Of a stretch of 64,000 nucleotides of DNA, positions 42,035 through 50,709 are shown piece by piece; within the stretch, counting starts at the first letter, position 1, and each line of letters begins with the position of its first letter. The stretch spans positions 186,001-250,000 of the forward strand of contig JAUPSS010000005.1 of assembly GCA_040285825.1 (NCBI GenBank), in the 5' to 3' direction. A model generated the notes under the pieces. That model was not told the origin of the DNA. It saw only the letters and a list, made by a program, of their open reading frames with translations, and did not search any database. The position numbers and the translations under genes are program-made. This stretch comes from Eukaryota sp. TZLM1-RC (lineage: Eukaryota > Metamonada: BaSk clade).

Positions 42035-42711
42035 ATGACACTCACATTTTTAACCGCAATGGTCGACGTATCGGAAATCCTTAAGGACGTGTCTGTTGAA
42101 TTCACCCCAATGTTCTGGACTGCTGTAGCCACTATCATTTTGTCACCGCTTATTTGGAATATTGTATCACGACTTGAATACAACACTCGGTTCATGACCA
42201 AGATCTTCGGCAATAAGACCGTTGCTTGTTATATTTTTGCCATCTATGTGTTCTTCTTCTCACTATTTCGTGATATTGTATTCAAATTTGCTGTTGTCCA
42301 AGGCTCTGATCTAAAACATCTCATTCCTGAACAATTAGCATTACCACACCTTATTTTGACTGCAATCCTTTATGTTGTTGGCGGTGTTTTGGTCCTTGGA
42401 TCTTCGATACGTCTCAAGATCATTGGAACTTATTGCGGGTGTGTCACTTTCCTTAAATTAACTCTAGTGATTATTTTGACATTTTCCCTTTTGATGCACC
42501 CATTAAGAGCTTCCCTTTCAATGTCTGTAACAACCCTATGTACGTAGGAAGTTCGTTGCTGTTTTTGGCATTTGCTGTGCAGTTTTTGTCTCCCACAGGA
42601 TTCATTTTGACAGCATTGACAGCTATTGTTTATAAGGTAGCATTGTTCTATGAAGAGCCTTTTACTCAAGAAATCTACAAGAAAAAGGCTGAAATGGAGA
42701 AGAAAGACTAG
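42035..42711 (+). CDS. PEMT: Phosphatidylethanolamine N-methyltransferase (PEMT/OPI3 type)
   Basis: Exons 42035-42438 and 42468-42711 give 215 residues, close to the usual 200-210. It methylates phosphatidylethanolamine derivatives with S-adenosylmethionine to form phosphatidylcholine in the ER membrane. Family marks in order: FTPMFWTAVATIILSPLIWN, SRLEYNTRFMTKIFG, VLVLGSSIRLKIIGTYCGDY (joined across the intron; the GxG-like SAM part), FPFNVCNNPMYVGSSLLFLA (the N-P-M-Y block) and LFYEEPFTQEIYKKK near the C-terminus (the EEP second SAM motif). Four hydrophobic helices are evident. Choline-phospholipid synthesis by methylation is patchy among anaerobic protists, so its presence is informative. 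A second ATG eight codons in is possible. Confidence 0.9.
42439..42467 (+). other. PEMT mini-intron (29 nt)
   Basis: GTGTGT...ATTAACTCTAG. Removal joins GTYCG to GDYFDIFPFDAP and keeps the frame open to the family C-terminus. Retention breaks the NPMY region into another frame. Confidence 0.92.
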
Positions 42712-43275
42712 TTTACGGTTTTTAGGAGTTGAATTTATTATTTTGCAATAAAATTTGTAACCTTTTTGAAATTATTTCTCAATTTTGCTATATTCAAGAT
42801 AACAATCATTTTCAACAAGCAAATGGTATGATTCTCCAATATGAGGAACACAACGAAGAAGTGCACAGTTGCTTTTTGTTTAATTGTTACAATAACCATT
42901 GATTGAGTGGTGATCTCGACATTTATTGTTTATTTAAATGGTTCTTTCAGTAGATATTGAAGATAACTACCTTTAGAAACTGTAGTTCTTAGGCTTTCAC
43001 CAAAATTCAAATTTGAAACGTAATTAATTGTTATTATTTTATTATTTTTATTTGGGGCTGGGTAAGAAGAACACGTCTACCCACCACTCTAAACATGGTA
43101 TTTTTCCGCTCAATGCATAAACAAAATTTTCTTTATTACATCATGATGTAATTGATGACGTCATCACTTCAGTCTCTCATGCTACTTCAATGACTTCCTA
43201 CTTTCACTAGTTAATCAGCCAACTTATGAAAAACATTAAATGAAGTTTTTATGAACAACATGCTACAAAGACATT
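42712..43275. other. Intergenic stretch, nothing certain
   Basis: A TGACGTCA octamer lies at 43156-43163 inside a region of short palindromes (ACATCATGATGTAA near 43138). No gene is evident. Confidence 0.4.
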
Positions 43276-43278
43276 CTA

Positions 43279-43476
43279 TCAATCTATTCTGTATTGATCT
43301 TCAAACAAATCTTCTGATGCAGTTGCTACATTCAATTCACACCAATCTGAATCATCACTACTGCCTTCTAAATCAAACTCATGAAGTAAGGGTACCGATC
43401 TCCAAGAGATAATTGGTTGGCAAGGGTTGTGTAGAGTAGCTGTTTTAATCGCGCCATTTGAAGAGAATGTTGTCAT
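43279..43476 (-). CDS. Small acidic hypothetical protein
   Basis: 65 codons from an ATG. The C-terminal half is acidic (EFDLEGSSDDSDWCEL, SEDLFEDQ) and contains SDWCEL, reminiscent of short acidic-aromatic interaction motifs. No family is recognised. The codon pattern and isolated position make it plausible but unproven. Confidence 0.3.
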   Translation of the reverse strand: MTTFSSNGAIKTATLHNPCQPIISWRSVPLLHEFDLEGSSDDSDWCELNVATASEDLFEDQYRID

Positions 43477-43672
43477 GTTTATATGAATGTAGGTAGATGT
43501 GTACTTTTCCTTATTTAATTTGATTATTTTTCCTCTGTTATTTTCAACATTTCATTTAGTTTTACTATTTTTTTGAAGTCCACACTGATTTAGGTAAGTT
43601 TCCGTCAATTTGGTCTACATTTCGTTCATAACAGTACAAAAACAGAATTCTTAATTCCATTTTTTCTGAAAT

Positions 43673-43808
43673 TGTTGTTGTTGCCGACATAGGCTAGACA
43701 TCTGAGGATTTCAGTTGATGACGTGGCACTTGTTCAAGAAAAGGTATTATTATTAATTAATACTCTTTTCTGTCTTTACTTCTTTGGCATTGCTGCCTAA
43801 CGGCATCA
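43673..43808 (+). repeat. Solo LTR related to the compact LTR element
   Basis: Begins TGTTGTTGTTG and ends GCCTAACGGCATCA, as the LTRs at 15.8 and 16.8 kb do. It shares the internal TTGATGACGTG block and is about 136 bp long, but the middle part differs, so it is from a diverged relative. Flanks AAAT and AAAC are compatible with a decayed 4-bp duplication. No second LTR or gag ORF lies nearby. Confidence 0.7.
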
Positions 43809-43876
43809 AAACGATGTTTTTTCTTCCAAAATATAAGTACTTGACAACAATGCCCCACACAGCAACACATATTATG

Positions 43877-43916
43877 AGTTAGGGGTAGGGTTAGGGTTAG
43901 GCTTAGGGTTAGGGTG
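43877..43916 (+). repeat. Interstitial TTAGGG-like telomeric repeat tract
   Basis: About six degenerate units (TTAGGG, with TAGGGG and TTAGGC variants) in a row, about 70 bp downstream of the solo LTR. Ordinary genes continue on both sides, so this is an internal block rather than a chromosome end. Confidence 0.85.
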
Positions 43917-44069
43917 AGTCACAGCAGAAGCAAAAATGTGTCATATAAGCATAAAAAGGACAACGGAATTCAGAGTCAAAAAGTTTAACATAATGCTTAT
44001 GTTGCCTCTGACACTTTGATTCCAATTCAGCAAATATTAATTTTATTTTTATCAATCTTTTTTATTTAT

Positions 44070-44930
44070 TCATTTAATAAGAAACATGAAAACATAAAAT
44101 CCACAACTCAAACTCCACATCCTCAAAACCTGCCTCCCCTACATCAAAACAATGAATTGCTAAAGATTCAGAAAATTTCCCAAAAGAAGAGAGTGAATCA
44201 GAAAGTAATTTTACCGTTCCCTTGAAAATGGAAAATACAATCCTGTTTTCCCAGTACACACGATTGAAAATTCTTCCAGTTATTTCCTTTACAATTACAA
44301 CAAAATCCTCCAGGAAAGCCATAGCAGCCTTACCTAGAGATCCAAGCAAAGAAAAAACAAAGGGAGATAAATTATATTGGACATGAGAATTATCATTAAC
44401 TGAGCAAATAGATTTCGCATATTCAGCAATTTTATATTTTTCGCCAGCAAGAAGAGGATTATTTACATCCGAGTTAATGAGATGTTCGTTAGCAGAATTA
44501 CAAGGGTCCATGGAAATGGCGTCTAAAATAGTAAAACTACCATTTAAGCCTAACCCATTATAACCCATTTATTATACCCATTTATAACCGGTAACAACCA
44601 AATCACCTCATGTGAGCCCCAAAGAAGCTCTGTTGTAGCACTTACTATCAATATTGGGGTCATCAAGAATTAATTTCGATGGCAAAGGCTCCAAAACGGA
44701 ATCTACTCGATATGATTTGCACCTTACATAAATTTGGTCCCTAACATTGTTATGCACTTTACTTCTAAATGCAATGAACTGTTTACAGTTCAAAAGAATG
44801 AGGAAACAAAAGACGTTTACCACATTTACATGCTGAATGACTGGGCAAATTGTTCGGCCATAGAAAACAACGAAAACGCATGTGGAAAAGCCATTCATTG
44901 TAAAATTGTTTTGCACAATTGTTGGATTTA
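44070..44930 (-). mobile_element. LINE relic, second subfamily
   Basis: The frame 44608-44916 carries the zinc-knuckle and nuclease-start region (CKQFIAFRSKVHNNVRDQIY). The frame 44074-44568 carries LSPFVFSLLGSLGKAAMAFL, VVIVKEITGRIFNRVYWENR and the terminal FDVGEAGFEDVEF. It is close in DNA to the copy entering at 63.6-64.0 kb. It is broken by stops and a frameshift. Confidence 0.8.
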
Positions 44931-44935
44931 GTCTG

Positions 44936-45780
44936 GTGTTGAGGATGATTTTTATAAGAATAATAGAGGTGATGTCATATTACCTGGTTTAGATGGACCA
45001 TTCATGGAAAACAAAATTGCTTTTGACACACACTATGCAAGCACTTGGTACAAAGAAAGATTCAAAAAAAATAGAAATTTGTTGGTGAAAAGCAATTGAA
45101 TTTGCCGGCGATAGAAATTTGTTGACCATAATATCAAAATTTGACAGGATCAAACTGTCTCATTTCAAATTAGATTGGAATTTTCAGAACATTGAACACT
45201 CATTCTGTTCCTCACGTCCATTAAATGCATTTTGTACAACAGGACTACCACAAAAAATATGCCAATGATATATTTGTATTTGCAAACCTTTGGGATTTCC
45301 TTCAGATCCACTCAATCTATATTTTTGTTGACGTCGATGTGCTATAGGCAAACAATTACTGGATGTAATGACTGTTGATCCTTTTAGTACCTCAAATGAA
45401 ATTCTTGCTAAGTCTGAAATTCATAATCCTCTTCCAAATGCTCAAAATTTCAAGATCAAAAAAATACAGTGTACCTTTATCGAAATTGTCTACCCAACAA
45501 CATGTGAAATACAATTTGTATCCGTTTGTTTTTTCTCTTTTTGGTTCAGTTGCTCCCACCACTTTACGTTTTTTGGCAGAATTGGAAATTATTGTAAAGA
45601 AAACAACGAATAGAAAAAGTAACAGATTGTTTTGGCAAAATAGAATTGTGTTTTCTATTTTTGAGGGAAAGTTTGAAGCTGGTTTCTGATGTTTTGCTTT
45701 CTCTTGGTTGTAACTCTGAGAGAGTTGCATCTACTTATTTTGTTTTGGGAGAGATGGATTATTTTGATGTTGATTTTTAA
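44936..45780 (+). mobile_element. LINE relic, second subfamily, opposite strand
   Basis: A nuclease-start remnant (NNRGDVILPGLDGPF) lies near 44965-45005. Then 45366-45689 in two frames reads NLYPFVFSLFGSVAPTTLRF and TTNRKSNRLFWQNRIVFSIF, and the copy ends near 45778. It meets the previous copy head to head. Confidence 0.75.
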
Positions 45781-45989
45781 GTTGTTTAATAAATAGATAC
45801 TATTTAAAAAATGTATTAAATTCATCATTGACGGCATGTTGTAAATTAATGATAAGGAGGAAATTTTATCACCGATTTAAACGACTACACCAACTTAAGA
45901 GATTCATTAAAGAATTTAGTTGTTTACAAGAAACAACCTCTTCAAAGATCCACGGAACATGGAAAATTGCTTGTACCTGAATGAACCTT

Positions 45990-46425
45990 TGAACCTTGCA
46001 GCCAGTTAGATTTGAAGGTAAAGCTATCGACTTCATTGACTAGTTTTTATGCAATCATTGGAACGGATAAAAGTAATACAGATGATGTTAAAACCAAAAA
46101 ACTATCTTGGAAAACCTTTGAAAGAATTGAAACATATTTACCATGTGGATTACCAAATTTGCCCATTTGCTTTATCTCTGCATGGATGTTCTAAAAAACT
46201 GCAATAAATTTTATTGATGATTTTGAAAATCTGGTGAAAAAAGAATGAATAAGCGGTTTGATCGTTGTATGTGGTTACATCATATTGTTGTTACTATTTT
46301 TAAAACAATTCCTCAAATGATTTCGAAGGCTTTGATGACTGTCAGTGCACATTACGAAAACATTGCTGTTGTACGGTTTGATGAAGTGGAAGGTGTTTTC
46401 GAAGATATTGATTTTTAGATTACAG
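45990..46425 (+). mobile_element. LINE relic, divergent 3' part
   Basis: Coding remnants parallel the nuclease-to-end region of the family. An FIDDFENLVKKE-like block lies near 46210-46245, then a segment ending FDEVEGVFEDIDF at about 46418. Frames are broken. Confidence 0.6.
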
Positions 46426-46583
46426 TTTTAAAAATATATTTAAATTATAGAAACGATGGTAGTTGATTGTTTTTGTAATTATTCCACACGAAAATAGGTC
46501 GTGAACTTACGGGAATTTCCTGTTCATTGGACTACACAACCTACCAAATACCATTGACCTTGTTGCACTAGAAATCCTACTAC

Positions 46584-47202
46584 ATGGACCTCTCATCTTC
46601 TCATAATTCTACCCCCAATTCACAGGTTCAACAACAACTCCATAACCTTTCTGATTATTTTGATATAGATGATATACTGAAGGAGGACTTTCCTGTGCCT
46701 GTGACTTTCGCAGTTGATATCGATGATTTATTGCCGGAATCCGTGACTGCAAACAAACAAATTGAAATACCTCTCTGGCTCTGTGAAGTCTTGGCATTTA
46801 ACCCGGGATATGGGAAAGTTGTTGTGCCAGAGACCTTCAATTCAAAATTCCTTGAAGCTGCCTTAGCCTCACCTGCTGATGTTGACATGTCCAGGATAGC
46901 CCATTTTTATGATGTGGGTCTACGAGTTGCTCATGTGTTTGTGTTTGCTCGAATTTCTAACCTTTAGATGCCAAGAATCGGAACTTCTAGATGACCTGCT
47001 TCTGATAGCAGTCAATCGATTCAAGGCCCTTATCCCGGAGTTTTTGAGGGATGTTGATAGTTCTTATGTGTCTCCCAACAACAGCAGTGCAATTCTTGCC
47101 CGTCTTTCTGTTTTTGAAAAGAATGTGCTCAAGATTGGTAGGGACACACTCAAAGATCTCAAACAGTGGGCGAAGCACAAGGGTCTGGTTCGTGGTGTGT
47201 AA
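46584..47202 (+). CDS. GINS3: GINS complex subunit PSF3
   Basis: Exons 46584-46936 and 46968-47202 give 195 residues, the usual PSF3 length. Residues about 24-60 (DYFDIDDILKEDFPVPVTFA) are the characteristic PSF3 B-domain start. IEIPLWLCEVL (about 66-76) and HFYDVGLRVAHVC lead into the helical A domain, where the second exon supplies LLDDLLLIAVNRFKALIPEF and a final LKDLKQWAKHKG. GINS joins CDC45 and MCM2-7 in the CMG helicase. The N-terminal 20 residues are Ser/Gln-rich. A perfect inverted repeat follows at the stop codon. Confidence 0.88.
46937..46967 (+). other. GINS3 mini-intron (31 nt)
   Basis: GTTTGT...TTTCTAACCTTTAG. Of several GT dinucleotides in the local GTGTTTGTGTTTG stretch, only this donor restores the frame as AHVCQESELLDD and matches the GTTTGT donor of the intron at 26108. 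Confidence 0.88.
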
Positions 47203-47224
47203 ATTAGTGTTTTTAAACACTAAT
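47203..47224. terminator. Perfect inverted repeat at the GINS3 3' end
   Basis: ATTAGTGTTT and AAACACTAAT, 10-bp arms with a TT spacer, directly follow the stop codon. It could fold in the 3' UTR. A role in 3'-end formation or stability is a guess. Confidence 0.4.
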
Positions 47225-47885
47225 ATCCTTTATTTAAAATAAGATTCATAAATAAATGACTCTATAAGCTATAACATTTGGATAATCTTGAACAAGATGA
47301 TTCGCTAAAACATTCATTAAACCATCAGACAGTAATCAACAACGCATGTCTTCAAAATCCTTTTAGGTCTTTTCACCTATCAATTCATAAAACGTTGATT
47401 GAAATAATTACCGAAATAATTTAACCATTCAATATGGTCTGCACAGAGATTTTTATTTTTTTACCACACAATGTTTGTCGATCTGACGTGGGAGGAATAA
47501 GTAGAAAGGATGTGTCAACTTGGTTCAAATTTGTTGATCTGCAGCAGTTTAAGGATTGATTGGTTGATTTAATGTAAGCATCCATTGTTGTGTATTAATG
47601 ATTATTTTGGATTCTTGTGGTATTTTGTATCATTTCCAATGACAATTGTGCTCTGTCATAACGTCTTGTCAAAAAATCTTCAGGTACACTGTTTCAGAAA
47701 ATAATGACCAAAACAATGTCTGTTCAACCATAAAAGATTCAAATTTGAGTAAAAAACTTCAAAGGTAATTCTAAAAAACCTTCATTTACTACTAAATCTA
47801 ACCTATAATACAATCAAACCTTCTTCTTAAATAAACCACAACTGATACAAATAGATAGCAAAACAACCAGAACATTCCTAATAAA
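47225..47885. other. Intergenic stretch, nothing recognised
   Basis: AT-rich DNA between convergent genes; no ORF or repeat of note. Confidence 0.5.
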
Positions 47886-47887
47886 CA

Positions 47888-48451
47888 TTACTTATTGTTT
47901 TTGCCATATTCCTTCTGTCTCTTTCGAACAGAAAACGCTTTTTCGAATGCGACTTTATGGTCATTTTTTGAAGAAAACGTCGACTTTGGCTTTTCCCTAC
48001 CTCCAAACCATTCAGAATCTTCATCCTGAGGTCTTTTGTATGCAGGGAAAAAGTCAAATTGTTCCATTAGTAGATCCAGGGATTCTCGGTACTTATCCAC
48101 CAAATCTACCTGTTGTTGACGAAGATTAGAGACCATATCATCATATTTCTCCTCTAACGGACGGATATGACGTTCAAAACGTTCTACCCACTCTTTCTTC
48201 TGTTTTATTCTACGCTCAACTTGACGTTTTTGACCTTGAAGTAAACCAATTTGGGATTTACGGTCAGCGATACCAGATGATAACAAGGAAATATCAGAAT
48301 CTAATTCACGTAAGCGGCGTTGCATATAATCAAGATTGCTGCCAATACAGGAGGTGTTGTTTCTCATGGAAGAAGCGACTCGTTCATCAGCAAGCCGTTC
48401 ATGAAGTGTTGCAGTTTTGAGAAGAGTATCATCTGTCATTGAATCACTCAT
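47888..48451 (-). CDS. Small coiled-coil protein, family not recognised
   Basis: 187 residues from MSDSMTDD. Residues about 35-130 are coiled coil (YMQRRLRELDSDISLLSSGI, then KRQVERRIKQKKEWVERFER). After the coil comes a conserved-looking aromatic stretch, EQFDFFPAYKRPQDEDSEWF, and a basic tail. Such a layout is common in centrosomal, basal-body and flagellar proteins. I cannot name the family. Confidence 0.6.
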   Translation of the reverse strand: MSDSMTDDTLLKTATLHERLADERVASSMRNNTSCIGSNLDYMQRRLRELDSDISLLSSGIADRKSQIGLLQGQKRQVERRIKQKKEWVERFERHIRPLEEKYDDMVSNLRQQQVDLVDKYRESLDLLMEQFDFFPAYKRPQDEDSEWFGGREKPKSTFSSKNDHKVAFEKAFSVRKRQKEYGKNNK

Positions 48452-48454
48452 CGA

Positions 48455-48975
48455 TAAGTGTTGTAGGAAATGTATTTTGTATTTTTATTGAAATAAGTAT
48501 TGTATTTGGATTTAATCAGATGTCGTGTGATTGACGTTTTAACAGCATTTAGGAATAAAGGACATGATCTTGATCTCCACTGCTGAATTTTTTGATACTC
48601 AAATGAGGGAACAACCAAAAAATTATAACCAATTTAGATGAATTTTGTCAATAGATTGAGGCTAAACATGGAATTCATTCAACCTGATACAATGTTGTGT
48701 TATATGGATTTTTGAAAACAAATATCGTTCTAAAACTTTTCAATCCCTGGATATCTTATTGGAAGTTTGAATCCCTAGCACATCCAATCGAAAATGGGCA
48801 AAATTCTCAGTAGTAATTACTGCTTGTGAGGTTTGTTGCTGCCTATACTGTGATTCGAATAATCGTATCAATCACCAATTTGTCAAAGAAAAATGTCAAG
48901 ACTGTAGGAGAAAACAATAAAATAGACAATATTTACAACTAAAATACATCAAATAAAAATACACTAAACAAAATA
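48455..48975. other. Intergenic stretch, nothing recognised
   Basis: No convincing feature seen; AT-rich. Confidence 0.5.
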
Positions 48976-48978
48976 AAT

Positions 48979-49509
48979 TCAATACTTGGTCCAGGCTTGG
49001 AATGACTTGTTACCATTCAACCTAAGAGCTTTGGCCAATGGACTCCGACTCTTACAGTTCTTGCTGTAATCACGGGTCTCCTCCAGTGGTTTGGAGGTAG
49101 AAGCTAGGCAGGGTCTATCGGAAAAGCTACTCCACGTTTGACTAAATCCCCCTTCTCCCCCTTTTCTAGACCGACTAACTGAAGGAGAGAAAGAAGTTCG
49201 GAAGAGAGACGATCCAGAGGAAGGGCGAGGCGATGTGAGAGATTGTGGGTGGTGCTTAATTGGTGGTGACGACATAGATCGCACAGTTTTTTCAGCAGCT
49301 ACTAGTGAAGTTGACGAAGGACGATAAATTTTGTTTGTAGATTTAGAAGGTTTTGGAGTAAGACGAGGGCTTATTTTAGGGGGTGAGGTCCAAGGTCTGG
49401 ACTTTGAAGTGGTTTTTGTTTTAGAAGATTGAGAAGGTGATGAAATGACAGAGTCAGGCGGTATATGGTACTTAAGAAGCGTTTGAATTGACAGTAGTGC
49501 TCTGGACAT
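48979..49509 (-). CDS. Ser/Pro/Lys-rich disordered protein, unknown
   Basis: 176 residues. After a short hydrophobic N-terminus (MSRALLSIQTLLKYHIPPD) the protein is almost wholly disordered, Ser/Thr/Pro-rich and strongly basic. It has many SP and TP sites and short KTKTTSKSRPW-type basic patches, of the kind found in microtubule-associated or spindle proteins, and ends KSFQAWTKY. No family is recognised. Its start codon lies at the end of the sequence it shares with the region upstream of the gene at 26.7-27.9 kb. Confidence 0.5.
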   Translation of the reverse strand: MSRALLSIQTLLKYHIPPDSVISSPSQSSKTKTTSKSRPWTSPPKISPRLTPKPSKSTNKIYRPSSTSLVAAEKTVRSMSSPPIKHHPQSLTSPRPSSGSSLFRTSFSPSVSRSRKGGEGGFSQTWSSFSDRPCLASTSKPLEETRDYSKNCKSRSPLAKALRLNGNKSFQAWTKY

Positions 49510-50700
49510 CGGCTGTTTAGCACAAAAATGTCAAATAGTAGTAACACGTTGAGATTACTGGAAGATGAAGATGAAATGAATCAAGATGATCGTCTTTCAT
49601 TTCCTTTAAGATACAGATCCACAACATGAATCATATCAAGAACAGCATTGACATTATGATTCCATAGACATCCACACTTCTTGCAAATGAGTAATCCGTG
49701 TCTAAGGACATTTGGAGTCTTTGCTCTCCTGTAAGGTCTTGGGTTAGGTACTCGATGCTTCTTTATATTTTCGCCTTCTTTCCCCTCGATTACACATGCA
49801 TGACATTTACAATTTGTTCTATATTCGTCCAGCAGCAATAGATGGAAGTTACGTTTTTTAAACATCTTTCGATAACCAACAATCTTTGTAGGTGCTTGAT
49901 GTTTAAAATTGGTTTGATAATAGGAATTCTTCATGATGTAGAGTTTTTTTTGAAAATTGTTTTAATTCTTCTTCCCATTTCTTTACAGTTTTGTTTTGAT
50001 AAATCCATGATTCTTTTGCATCCTTCACAATTTTTGATGGTCTTTGTTCAGAGTTTCACTTCTCCTTCGAGGAGCAGTGAGCCTCTTGAAAGTATATTCC
50101 TTTAGTTTTGCTTTTATGTTTTCATTTGGAGGAGGAGGATCTTGTTTTGTCCCGAAGTCTAGAATCTTTTGTTTTGCCATTTTGTCTATTTTCATTCTGT
50201 TAATAAAACCTCTATTTCTTCCTTTGTTTTCTTCATGACGCTATTCGTCCCATTCTAATCGTGGATCTGTTGGGGTTGAGTGTGGTTCAGTTAACCTGTT
50301 GGAATTTCGGCAATTTCATTTTCGTTTCCCAGCCGTCAATTGGTTCTTAATGCCAGATTCAAATACTGTGTGACGGTATTTATCAGCTCATCTTGTGGAA
50401 TTTCAGTCAAGTACGGATCTTTTTCACTTTTTCTGGCTTCTTAAGACGACCCTACCCATCTTTATCTTTTCTTATAAGGCAACTTACACCATCAGCCCTG
50501 ATAGAAAAATTACAACAGTAATCTTTCTGTTGAAACGCCCTTTTAACTGTTCGAAATATCCATTTCCAATATTGATGTTGGAATTTTTCAATATCTCCAT
50601 CAAGAAGAGTTTCACAGTTTCTCGGGTAATTCGATTCATCAGGGATCAAAATTCTATAATTTGCCTGTGTGTCCCAGAAAGCATGCCCAGCTATTTTTTA
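49510..50700 (-). pseudogene. Fanzor-like nuclease relic with altered RuvC-III
   Basis: The intact frame 49581-49934 holds FHLLLLDEYRTNCKCHAC (RuvC-II Glu and first zinc CxxC) and LRHGLLICKKCGCLWNHNVN plus AVLDMIHVVD. The CxxC and W-N spacing fit the TnpB/Fanzor zinc ribbon and RuvC-III, but the catalytic RD is HN here. Upstream, 50452-50649 holds FRTVKRAFQQKDY and NFSIRADGVSCLI, the f.si.TDGvs block. The middle (49935-50450) is frameshifted; RuvC-I is not readable. The 3' tail runs to the start codon of the neighbouring gene. Confidence 0.7.
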
Positions 50701-50709
50701 GGTTAGAAG

